Position numbers and translations under genes: made by a program. A stretch of 64,000 bases of DNA from Pseudomonadota bacterium (lineage in GTDB: Bacteria > Myxococcota_A > UBA796 > SXON01): NCBI GenBank assembly GCA_030685065.1, contig JAUXQH010000161.1, forward strand, positions 1 through 64,000, read 5' to 3'. The notes beneath the pieces were generated by a model. That model did no database searches and was not told where the DNA came from. It saw nothing but the letters and a program-made list of their open reading frames with translations. Within the stretch, counting starts at the first letter, position 1; the number at the start of each line of letters is the position of its first letter. Shown in pieces: positions 26,096 through 33,626 of this stretch.

Positions 26096-26126
26096 TTACG
26101 CACCTGTGTTACGCCGCGTCGCGTAA
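26096..26126. promoter_or_regulatory. TTACGC repeats in the divergent promoter region
   Basis: TTACGC occurs at 26096-26101 and again as one arm of a perfect inverted repeat, TTACGC-N6-GCGTAA (26109-26126). The site lies between the divergent synthase and beta-barrel genes, so a regulator bound here could control both. Confidence 0.4.
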
Positions 26127-26135
26127 GGACTTGCC

Positions 26136-26879
26136 ATGATTCTCCGAATGATCCCCGGACTCCTCCTGGCCGCGCTCCTGGCGCCGGCGCTGATCCCGCT
26201 GCTGACCCCGAGCGCGCACGCCGCGCCGAGCGGGGCGGGCAACCGGCTCTCCAAGCGCACCCAGCTCCGCTACCAGGACGTGCTGACCACCCGTTCGGGC
26301 TCGAAGTGGCGCGGGAAGATCATCGAGCGTGGCGATGTGTTCCGCATCCGGCTGGACGACAACAGCGAGGTCGTGGTCGAGAAGGCCGAGGTGGCGTCCG
26401 TCACCCGCGAGCTGCATCCCGGCTACCCACACACCGGCCAGTGGACCGCGCGGGTGGCCGCCGGGGCCGAGGTCGCGTTCATCACCGCGACCAAGAACGC
26501 CGGCCTCACGACGGGGCCCTACTTCGAGGTGGCGCTCGGCCGCAACTTCGGCGGCAGCCTCGAGCCGGAGATCGTCTTCGCCCTGACGCCCATCGGCCCG
26601 GAAGAGGGCGGCTACACCCCCGAGATCGGCGTCGGCGCCCGTTACTACATGCAGGCGTACAAGCGCGCGAAGCCCTTCACGGAGACCGTGATCATCGTCT
26701 ACGGCGCCCAGGGGGATCTCGGGTTGCGTACCGGCCCCGGCTTCCTCCTGGACGTCACCCCGAACCTCTCCATCGGCGCGAGCCAGGGCGTCACGTTGAT
26801 GACGCAGGAGAACGCGGAGGGCGAGGTGGGCGCGGGGGTCGGCTACCACTTCACGCTGCAGGCGCAGGGCCGCTTCTGA
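26136..26879 (+). CDS. Outer-membrane beta-barrel-like exported protein
   Basis: The 247-residue protein has a Sec signal peptide (hydrophobic 6-24, AHA-A cleavage near 29). A short module rich in charge alternation (KWRGKIIERGDVFRIRLDDNSEVVVEKAEV) resembles a small SH3-like strand unit. The rest is alternating strands with Gly and aromatics ending in HFTLQAQGRF; the C-terminal Phe is typical of outer-membrane barrels. About 140 residues allow roughly eight strands. The gene is divergent from the giant synthase and shares its promoter region, which hints that it could help export or place a lipid product. That link is inference only. Confidence 0.68.
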   Translation: MILRMIPGLLLAALLAPALIPLLTPSAHAAPSGAGNRLSKRTQLRYQDVLTTRSGSKWRGKIIERGDVFRIRLDDNSEVVVEKAEVASVTRELHPGYPHTGQWTARVAAGAEVAFITATKNAGLTTGPYFEVALGRNFGGSLEPEIVFALTPIGPEEGGYTPEIGVGARYYMQAYKRAKPFTETVIIVYGAQGDLGLRTGPGFLLDVTPNLSIGASQGVTLMTQENAEGEVGAGVGYHFTLQAQGRF

Positions 26880-26896
26880 GCGGCTGAGGCTCCGGC

Positions 26897-26940
26897 CGAA
26901 CAAACTTGTTCGTTGGCACCCGCCTGACGCCGTTTACAGT
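26897..26940 (+). promoter_or_regulatory. Palindrome plus promoter upstream of the Cys-rich lipoprotein
   Basis: CGAACAA-AC-TTGTTCG (26897-26912) is a perfect 7-base-arm inverted repeat directly before a plausible -35 (TTGGCA, 26913-26918) and -10 (TACAGT, 26935-26940), spaced 16 bases. The core ACAAACTTGTT recurs before the ATPase gene. Confidence 0.5.
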
Positions 26941-26995
26941 GGGCGCGTTCGTCCCGAACCGGCCCGGCCCCGAGCCCCCACCCAGAGGAACTCCC

Positions 26996-27457
26996 GTGAA
27001 GCTGCTGCTCTTGCTGTCCTTCTCTCTCGCCCTCGGCTGCGCGCTCGGTGGCAAGGCCGCCGACAAGTCCGGCGACGTTGATCCCGAGGACACCGAGGAC
27101 GTCGACGACACCGAGGACGAGGACGAGGACACCGAGGACGAGGAGGACACCGACGACGAAGAGGACACCGAGGAGGAGCCCACCACGGGCCCCGGCGTGC
27201 TCGGGGACGAGACCGGCCTCGAGGCCATGTGCCGGCGCTTCTTCGAGTGCGGCGGCGGCTACTACGAGAACGAGGAGGAGTGCATGCAGGCCTCCTACGA
27301 CTACTGGGGCGAGTGCCGGGCGGCCGAGGACGCGCTGAACGCGCTCGGGGAGTGCGTCGCCAACGTCGACTGCGACGACTACAACCCCGACAGCTACAAC
27401 CCCTCGTCGGTGGGCTGCGACGACGAGTGGGAGGATCTGGGGGCTTCGGACTGCTGA
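26996..27457 (+). CDS. Acidic, Cys-rich small lipoprotein
   Basis: GTG 26996 is preferred because an AGAGGA ribosome site lies 6 bases upstream and the frame then opens with the lipoprotein signal MKLLLLLSFSLALGC. The 153-residue product has an Asp/Glu/Thr tether of about 40 residues (PEDTEDVDDTEDEDED type), then a compact domain with Cys in MCRRFFECGGGYY, EECM, GECR, GECV, DCDDY and GCDDEW, ending in Cys. The even spacing of Cys pairs suggests a disulfide-stapled helical fold. I do not recognise the domain. It is expected on the cell surface. A palindrome shared with the ATPase gene lies upstream. Confidence 0.78.
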   Translation: MKLLLLLSFSLALGCALGGKAADKSGDVDPEDTEDVDDTEDEDEDTEDEEDTDDEEDTEEEPTTGPGVLGDETGLEAMCRRFFECGGGYYENEEECMQASYDYWGECRAAEDALNALGECVANVDCDDYNPDSYNPSSVGCDDEWEDLGASDC

Positions 27458-27478
27458 GGGGGGCCGCGGGCTCGACAC

Positions 27479-27513
27479 TACAAACTTGTTGTACTACACT
27501 GTTGTTGTACAAC
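27479..27513 (+). promoter_or_regulatory. Palindromes upstream of the ATPase gene
   Basis: TACAAACTTGTTGTA (27479-27493) repeats the 11-base core ACAAACTTGTT seen at 26900-26910, and GTTGTACAAC (27504-27513) is a perfect 10-base palindrome. TTGTTG (27486-27491) and TACAAC (27508-27513), 16 bases apart, could serve as -35 and -10, in which case the sites overlap the promoter. Confidence 0.45.
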
Positions 27514-27554
27514 GGATTTGTAGTGATGAGCGACGCGCTGCCGCGGGCGTCTCG

Positions 27555-29081
27555 ATGACTGGGCTCGCCTACAATCCGGGCCTCCAGGGCACCGAGGAGC
27601 TCGTACAGCGCTTCGTCGCGCGGACCCAATTGCTTGCCCGCGTGGTCGAGGACCTCCGCGCGCGCCAGCCCCAGCACCAACTGTTCATCGGCCAGCGCGG
27701 GATGGGAAAGACCACGCTGCTCCGCCGGATCGCCGCGGAGGTGGCTCGGGATCCGGAGCTCGCGGCCCGGTGGATCGCCCTGACGTTTCCAGAAGAGCAA
27801 TACAACGTCGCCCGACTCTCCGACTTGTGGCTCAACTGCCTCGACGCGCTGGCCGATGCACTGGAGCAGGAAGGGGACACCGCCCAGGTCGAAGCCCTGG
27901 ACCAGTTCGTCCAGGGGCTGCCAACCGACGAGGCCACGCGCGCTCCCCTCGCCCTGGAGCGGCTGCTCTCATGGACCCGCGCTGGCCGCGGCATGGTCTT
28001 GTGCATCGACAACCTCCAACAACTCTTGGGGCGGTTGGACAAGGACGAACGCTGGGCGTTGCGCAAGGTGCTCGGCGAGGACCAGCGGCTGGTCGTGTTC
28101 GCGGCGAGCCCGGCGCCACCCGCCGAGACGACGGAGTACGGGGAGGCGTTCTACGACTTCTTCCAGGCCCACGCCTTGCGCGGCCTGACCCTGGACGAGA
28201 CGCGCGAGGTGCTGACCAATCTCGCGCTCCACGCCGGAAAGCCCGATCTCGCCGCTTCGTTCGCCAAGAAAAGTGGACGTCTCCGCGCGCTCCATGTCCT
28301 CACGGGCGGAAACCCGCGCACCGTCGTCCAATTGTTCCAGGTGGTCTCGACCAGCCCCGGCGCCGAGATCCGTGGGCAGCTCGAGGGGCTGTTGGACCAA
28401 TGCACGCCCCTGTACAAAGCGCGCTTCGAGGAGCTTGCCGAGCAGGCCCAGCTCGTCTTGGACGCGCTGGCGCACCATTGGGACCCCGCGACGGCCGCGA
28501 TGGTCGCGGAGCGCACGCGGATGGACGTGAACAGCGTGTCCACCCAGCTCCATCGCCTACACAACGAGGGCCTGGTCGACAAGGTGGACCTCCCTGGCGA
28601 GGCGCGGCAGGGCTTCCAGGTGTCCGAGCGCTTCTTCAACCTCTGGTACCTGATGCGGGCCAGCCGCCGCCACCGCGGGCGGGTGATGTCGCTCGCACGG
28701 TGTCTGGAGACCCTCTACGACATTGACGATTTGCAGGCGCTCGGAGCGCAGTTGCTCGGGGCGCCCAAAGAAGCCGATCTCGCCCTGGCGCTCGCACGGG
28801 CGCTGGATCCCCTCCTCGACCCCGCAGTACTTCTCGCCTTCCTCGCCGCCCTCGTCCGCGCCAACCACCCCGAAGACGCCTACCAGATCGCCCTCGGCCT
28901 CCGCGATCGCGCGGAGCCCCTCCACGCGGCGATGGTGGCCGTCAAGGGCCAGGACGTAGCCCTGCTCGGCCGCTTCGCCCCCGAGATCGCGATCCCCGCC
29001 CGCGACATGCTCCAGGTGTTGTGGCCCGAGGGGCTCGCGCGGCCACCGGCGCCCCGCGTCGGCAGGAAGAAGCGCCAGTAG
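27555..29081 (+). CDS. Lone P-loop ATPase with winged-helix-like C-terminal region
   Basis: From ATG 27555 the protein has 508 residues. The Walker A motif is GQRGMGKTTLLRR near residue 48 and the Walker B strand MVLCIDN near residue 145, where Asn follows the Asp instead of the usual acidic pair. A segment with GLTLDETREVLTNL and LTGGNPRTVVQLFQ fits the lid of ORC/STAND-like AAA+ ATPases. Next comes a helix-turn-helix-like stretch (MVAERTRMDVNSVSTQLHRLHNEGLVDK) and FQVSERFFNLWYLMR, seen in archaeal-type ATPases of this group. The tail is Leu/Ala-rich helical repeats ending in a basic RKKRQ. No partner gene sits beside it. The role could be regulatory or defensive; this is unproven. Confidence 0.8.
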   Translation: MTGLAYNPGLQGTEELVQRFVARTQLLARVVEDLRARQPQHQLFIGQRGMGKTTLLRRIAAEVARDPELAARWIALTFPEEQYNVARLSDLWLNCLDALADALEQEGDTAQVEALDQFVQGLPTDEATRAPLALERLLSWTRAGRGMVLCIDNLQQLLGRLDKDERWALRKVLGEDQRLVVFAASPAPPAETTEYGEAFYDFFQAHALRGLTLDETREVLTNLALHAGKPDLAASFAKKSGRLRALHVLTGGNPRTVVQLFQVVSTSPGAEIRGQLEGLLDQCTPLYKARFEELAEQAQLVLDALAHHWDPATAAMVAERTRMDVNSVSTQLHRLHNEGLVDKVDLPGEARQGFQVSERFFNLWYLMRASRRHRGRVMSLARCLETLYDIDDLQALGAQLLGAPKEADLALALARALDPLLDPAVLLAFLAALVRANHPEDAYQIALGLRDRAEPLHAAMVAVKGQDVALLGRFAPEIAIPARDMLQVLWPEGLARPPAPRVGRKKRQ

Positions 29082-29529
29082 TGCCTCGCGTCAGTGGTCT
29101 TGATCTGAAACAACGTCGCTACTCCAACTCCGGTAGCTCGGACCGACGGACGCGCACCTGGAGGATGCCCGATCCGAAGTCGCGGGTGAGAGCTCCTGCT
29201 GGGGCGAACCGCGTCCCCGACCCGGGAAAGCTACTCGCTCCGTTCTCCAGAACGAGGCCCGTAACTTCTCGATCCCCGGAAGTTACGACCGGTGTTCTCG
29301 CGAACGTCGCGAGTAACTTCCTAGAAAGCGGAAGCAACGGGCGTTGTTCTGACGAGCAATCGCAGTAGCTTCCAACCATCGAGCGTGGTCGAGCCCTTCG
29401 CTGCGCCGCCGGCAGGAGCGTGCCCGAACCCGCGGTCGCGATCGTCACCCGGGCGCGCCGTCCACGGCGGTGACCGTGTTCTTGATCTCGAAGGCAACGT
29501 TTCCCTGCACCTCGCCCACACGGAACGCA
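29082..29529. other. Gene-free interval with structured repeats
   Basis: No convincing gene. Within it, 29250-29268 and 29292-29322 carry related blocks, gttctcNNgaac followed by gtaacttc, so a unit of about 50 bases appears twice. A perfect 9-base inverted repeat (cgtaacttc 29260-29268 and gaagttacg 29279-29287, 10-base loop) lies in the first copy. Short A/T-richer words (agttac, taactt) stand out from the local GC bias. It could encode a small structured RNA or be a mobile remnant. Confidence 0.5.
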
Positions 29530-30903
29530 TCAAACCGCCAACCGCGCCACCAGATCGAACAACGCCCGCACCCCCCACTTGTAGCCCTCGACCGGGATGC
29601 GCTCGTCGTCCCCGTGGAACATCGCGGTGAACTTGGCGCCTTCGGGCAGATCCACCGGGGAGAAGCCCCAACACTTCATCCCAAGCTTGGACCACGCCTT
29701 CGCGTCGGTGAAGCCGGGGATCATGGTGTGCAGCACCGTCGCGTCGGGGTCGTGCTCGGCGATGATGCTGCCGATGTGGGCGGCGATCGCATCGTCTGGG
29801 TTGGTCAGCACCGGCGGCATCTCCAGATCGATGGTGATCTCGAGGTCGTCGCCGTCCTTGCCGAGCAGGGCGCGGATCTCGCGCACCAGGTCCGCGCTGG
29901 TCTGGCCGGGCAACAGGCGGCCGTCGACCTTCAGGATCGCCTCGCCGGGCACCTGGTTGACCTTGTCCCCGGCCCGCAGCATGGTCGGGTTGGCGGTGTT
30001 GTGGAGGTTCGCGTCGAACGTGTGCGCGAGCGCGGGCTCGGGGAACGCATGGTCGAGGATCGGCCCACACAGCGGCGCCTGGAGGAGGCCGTGCAGGACG
30101 AGGCGGTTCGCGAGCGGCTGATGGGAGGCGAGCTTGCGGATGAAGCGGTCGACGACGGGCGTGACGTGGTGCGGCAGCCGGGTAGTGCCGAGGCGGTGCG
30201 CCACGCGCGCGATCTTGGGGATGGGGTTGTCCCTGTTTGGGAGCGAGCCGTGCCCGGGCGTGCCCTTGGCGCGGATCGTCATCCAACACATCCCCTTCTC
30301 CGCCACCTGCACCGGATAGAAGCGCTTCCCGCCACTATGCAGCGTGAAGCCGCCGATCTCGGAGATCGCGTATTCGGCCCGCACCTTCTCGGGGTGGTTG
30401 TCCGTGAGCCACATGGAGCCCCAGCGGCACCCCGCCTCCTCGTCCGACACACCGGCAAAGATGACATCGCGCTTGAGCTTCGCGCCCGAGCGCGCCAACA
30501 GCTGGAGCGTGAGGCACTCCATGGCCACCATGTTCTTCATGTCGATGGCGCCGCGGCCCCAGATCCACCCGTCGTGAATGTCGCCGGAGAACGGCGGGCG
30601 GCTCCAGCGGGCGGGGTCGGCGGGGACGACGTCGACATGGCCGGAGAGCAGGATCGGCGCGCCGCCGGTGCCATCGCCGCGGAGGCAGCACACCACGTTG
30701 CCCTTGCCCGGGATGGGCTCGAACAGCTCGGGCTCCAGCCCGTCCGCGCGCAGACGATCCGCCAGGAACGTGGCGGCCTCGGTGTCGTTGGGGGCGCAAT
30801 CGGGCGAGTTGGTCGTGTCGATCCGGAGCAGCGCCTGGAGGAGGCCCACGGCCTCGTCCCCCGTGGCTGCCCAGTCGATGTCGGTGAGGAGCGGATGCGC
30901 CAT
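29530..30903 (-). CDS. M20-family metallopeptidase (ArgE/DapE/CPG2 type)
   Basis: A 457-residue zinc-dependent amidohydrolase. Metal and catalytic residues are visible in GHVDVVPAD (His and Asp near residues 89-91), GRGAIDMKN, GVSDEEAG (catalytic Glu pair) and near the C-terminus IPGFTDAK and FHGDDERIP. A dimerisation lid starts near VAEKGMCWM. It should hydrolyse an N-acyl amino acid or dipeptide in the cytoplasm; no signal peptide is present. ATG 30903 has an AGGAG site just upstream and lies 14 bases after the stop of the MopE-like lipoprotein gene, suggesting cotranscription. The exact substrate cannot be read from the sequence. Confidence 0.9.
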   Translation of the reverse strand: MAHPLLTDIDWAATGDEAVGLLQALLRIDTTNSPDCAPNDTEAATFLADRLRADGLEPELFEPIPGKGNVVCCLRGDGTGGAPILLSGHVDVVPADPARWSRPPFSGDIHDGWIWGRGAIDMKNMVAMECLTLQLLARSGAKLKRDVIFAGVSDEEAGCRWGSMWLTDNHPEKVRAEYAISEIGGFTLHSGGKRFYPVQVAEKGMCWMTIRAKGTPGHGSLPNRDNPIPKIARVAHRLGTTRLPHHVTPVVDRFIRKLASHQPLANRLVLHGLLQAPLCGPILDHAFPEPALAHTFDANLHNTANPTMLRAGDKVNQVPGEAILKVDGRLLPGQTSADLVREIRALLGKDGDDLEITIDLEMPPVLTNPDDAIAAHIGSIIAEHDPDATVLHTMIPGFTDAKAWSKLGMKCWGFSPVDLPEGAKFTAMFHGDDERIPVEGYKWGVRALFDLVARLAV

Positions 30904-30917
30904 GGTGGAGGATCTCC

Positions 30918-33182
30918 TTACGGGGCCGCTACATAGCCGGCGTCGGGCTCGGAGCCCGCGTCGAGCTCGGTGCCGCCGGCGACCGTGGTGCACGTGGCGC
31001 CGTTGACCGTGACACAGTCGAGTCGCACGCGGCCCTCGCCGCCGTCCCCGCCGATACGGATGTGGGTGGACTCGCCCAGGCCGCCCTGCGCGTCGATCGC
31101 GCCCGCCGCGAGGATGAGCGTGTCCGCCAGGAGCCAGATGCTCCCGCCCGCGCCGCCGCCCGCGCCGTAGGTCCAGGTGCCCGTGGCCCAGTAGGTGGTC
31201 GTGCCGCCGGTCGCCGTGATCGCCGCCGCGCCGCCAGCCGTGATGGCGCTGGCACCGACATAGACCACGCCGCCGCCCCCGCCGCCCGGGCCGGGATCCG
31301 ACAGGCCGTGCCACACGCCGCCGCCGCCCGAGCCGAGGAACAGGCGGGAAAGATCGACTTCGCCGTAGGCGTCCCCCGCTTCGGGGGGGGTGGCCGAGCC
31401 TCCGGTCCAACTGGCGCCGGGCGTGGCGCCGCCGCCGTGGTTCCCGCCGCCGCCGGTGACGTGCGCGCCGCCAGCCCCGAGGTTGTTGGCCCACCAGCCG
31501 TACAGCTCGTTGTAGTTGCCGTCGCCCTGGCCCTCGCCGCCGTAGGACTCGCCCTGGAACGCGTCCAGGTTGTAGGCGCTGCCGGTCGCGCCGCCCGCGT
31601 AGCCGGCCTCGTCCATCGCGATGGCGCCGCCCGCCGCGATGTCCACGGTGCCGGTGGCGCGGAAGGCGAGGATCCCGGCGGCGCCGTCGATCCCGGCGAA
31701 CCAGGTGCCCGCGGTGAGCAGGCCGGAGGCGCCGACGGTCACGTCCGTGTACTGGGGCACGCGCACCAGGATGACGATCTGGCCGGAGAGATCGGTGTTG
31801 CTCACCTCCCCGAAGGTCTCGGCGAGGGGGGCCTCGAGCGTCACGGTGTCGCCCGACACGGAGGCCACCCACGCGAACTCGTAGGTGCCGACGGCGCTGT
31901 AGGCCGCGGTCGTGCCTTGCGCGTTCACGACGAGCACCTCGTCCCCGGGGGCGAGGCCGTCCGCGCTCTCCGTGAGCCGGACGGTGTCGGCGCCGAACGC
32001 CTCGACGGCGTAGGTGACGCCGTCCGGCTCGGCCCGGCCGCCCGAGGCGTCGGTCGACAGATCCGTCACCCCCGCGACGACGAGCGCGCCGTCCGCGCCG
32101 GTACCAATCCAGGTGTTGTCGTCGACCGTGCCGTCACAGTCGTCGTCCGCACCGTCGTACCGCTCGGGCGCGCCGGGGTACACCGTGGCATCGGTGTCGT
32201 CACAGTCGCCGTCGGGCGCGACATAGCCCTCCGGGCTTTCACACGAAACCGCGAAGACCGCCGCGTCCCCCCAGGTGTCACCGTCCGTGTCGGCGTACCA
32301 GGTGACGGCGTCCGCCGCGGCGTCCTCGTCGGTGACACCGTCGCAGTCATCGTCCACGAGGTTACACACCTCGGTCGCGCCCGGGTTGGTGCTCGCCTCG
32401 GTGTCTTCACAATCGTCGTCCGTGCCGACGTAGCCGGCCGGCGCCGAGCAGCCCTCCTCCGTGGAGGCGTCCGAGCCGTAGCCATCGCTGTCGTCGTCGA
32501 TGTACCAGGTGGAGATCAGGCCCTCGTCGGCGGCGCCGCTGCAGTCCTGGTCGATCCCGTCGCACACCTCGGCCGCGCCCGGATTTACCGCGGCGTCGGT
32601 GTCGTCACAGTCGTCCGAGCTCGCCACCCGGCCGGCGGACGCGCACTCGAGCGCGCCCGTCGCCGGATCCCCGTAGGTGTCACCGTCGGCATCGGTGAAC
32701 CAGAGGGCGAGCCCATCCTCGTCGACGGTGCCGTCACAGTCTTGATCGACGCCATCACACGCGTCCACCTGGTCCGGATGGATCGTGGGGTCGGCGTCCT
32801 CGCAATCGCCGGCGTCGATGGAGTAGCCGTCCGCGTCGAGGTCCTCGACCGGGCCGGTGTCGGTGTCGCCGCCGGTGTCGGTGTCGCCGCCGGTGTCCGT
32901 GTCGCCGCCGGTGTCCGTGTCAACCGCGGTGTCGGTGTCGCCGCCGGAGTCCGTGTCAACCGCGGTGTCGGTGTCACCGACGGTGTCGGTGTCGGCCGCG
33001 GTGTCGGTGTCGACCGCCGTGTCGGTGTCGACCGCCGTGTCCGTATCAACCGTGTCGGTATCGACCGCCGTGTCGGTGTCGTCCGGGCCCGTGTCCGGGT
33101 CGGACAGGCCGCCGGTGTCGGGCTTGAAGTCATCCGGATTCTGGCGGCAGGCGACGAGGGCGAGGACGATGAGCAGGCGCAT
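30918..33182 (-). CDS. Large MopE-like lipoprotein with metal-binding repeats
   Basis: The signal MRLLIVLALVAC precedes a long Asp-Thr/Gly tether (DTDTAVDTDT type, about residues 25-110). Four copies of the motif D-x-DGD/S-GY ... DCDDTD-x-x-x-x-PGA-E-CD-x-x-DDDCDG-x-x-DE follow (about 112-345), the putative metal-binding motif (PF11617) common in myxobacterial surface proteins such as MopE. The C-terminal 400 residues are rich in Gly, Ala, Thr and Ser with GGAGG and GGGGGGVVY runs, suggesting a parallel beta-helix or beta-roll. It should be displayed on the outer membrane and bind calcium or copper. Tether length is encoded by short repeats and may vary. Confidence 0.87.
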   Translation of the reverse strand: MRLLIVLALVACRQNPDDFKPDTGGLSDPDTGPDDTDTAVDTDTVDTDTAVDTDTAVDTDTAADTDTVGDTDTAVDTDSGGDTDTAVDTDTGGDTDTGGDTDTGGDTDTGPVEDLDADGYSIDAGDCEDADPTIHPDQVDACDGVDQDCDGTVDEDGLALWFTDADGDTYGDPATGALECASAGRVASSDDCDDTDAAVNPGAAEVCDGIDQDCSGAADEGLISTWYIDDDSDGYGSDASTEEGCSAPAGYVGTDDDCEDTEASTNPGATEVCNLVDDDCDGVTDEDAAADAVTWYADTDGDTWGDAAVFAVSCESPEGYVAPDGDCDDTDATVYPGAPERYDGADDDCDGTVDDNTWIGTGADGALVVAGVTDLSTDASGGRAEPDGVTYAVEAFGADTVRLTESADGLAPGDEVLVVNAQGTTAAYSAVGTYEFAWVASVSGDTVTLEAPLAETFGEVSNTDLSGQIVILVRVPQYTDVTVGASGLLTAGTWFAGIDGAAGILAFRATGTVDIAAGGAIAMDEAGYAGGATGSAYNLDAFQGESYGGEGQGDGNYNELYGWWANNLGAGGAHVTGGGGNHGGGATPGASWTGGSATPPEAGDAYGEVDLSRLFLGSGGGGVWHGLSDPGPGGGGGGVVYVGASAITAGGAAAITATGGTTTYWATGTWTYGAGGGAGGSIWLLADTLILAAGAIDAQGGLGESTHIRIGGDGGEGRVRLDCVTVNGATCTTVAGGTELDAGSEPDAGYVAAP

Positions 33183-33197
33183 GCGGCGAAGAATAGG

Positions 33198-33578
33198 CTA
33201 GATCTCGATGGTCGGGGGCTCGACCTCGATGCGGAACCGCACGGCGGCCTCCCCGAGCCCGCATGTGCCGATGCTCGGAAGGGAGGCAGCGTCGATCCCC
33301 TCCCGGGTGTAGCTGACGGTCAGCACGTGCTCGCTCACGACGCAGGTGAAGACGGACGGAAAGGGCTCGAGGCCGCCGTCCGCCGCGTCGACCCGGCCGA
33401 TCGTGGTGTGGGTGACCGTGTATTCGACGAACGACGCAGCGATGAGCTCGCCCTTCGTCGGCGCGCCTTCCGAGCGGACCGGCACCAACGGCGGGAGCGG
33501 CCGCACGATCACCGTGCGCAGGGGCCTGGCGTCCGCGTGTTCGCTGGCCAGGAGGACGAGGAGGGCGATTGACCACAT
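33198..33578 (-). CDS. Small exported protein, TonB-C-like
   Basis: The 126-residue protein starts MWSIALLVLLASEHADA, a plausible signal peptide; an alternative GTG start at 33617 would add 13 residues with no purpose. Later parts read as alternating strands, with two Cys (TCVV near residue 80 and TCGLG near residue 108) and an ending of RFRIEVEPPTIEI. I do not recognise a family with confidence. It stands 15 bases before the start of the MopE-like lipoprotein gene on the same strand, so the two may be cotranscribed. Confidence 0.55.
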   Translation of the reverse strand: MWSIALLVLLASEHADARPLRTVIVRPLPPLVPVRSEGAPTKGELIAASFVEYTVTHTTIGRVDAADGGLEPFPSVFTCVVSEHVLTVSYTREGIDAASLPSIGTCGLGEAAVRFRIEVEPPTIEI

Positions 33579-33626
33579 GGGGGCTCCGAGCGGCCCCCGA
33601 GCGTAGCACCGCGGCACGGCGGCGGA

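Noticed and set aside
29119-29448. Minus-strand frame of 109 codons in the repeat block after the ATPase
   Set aside because: It is explained by the internal repeats; no start context, no recognisable domain and no composition typical of the neighbouring genes.
32857-33201. Plus-strand frame with VSVSPPVSVS repeats
   Set aside because: It is the antisense reading of the Asp-Thr tether of the MopE-like lipoprotein.
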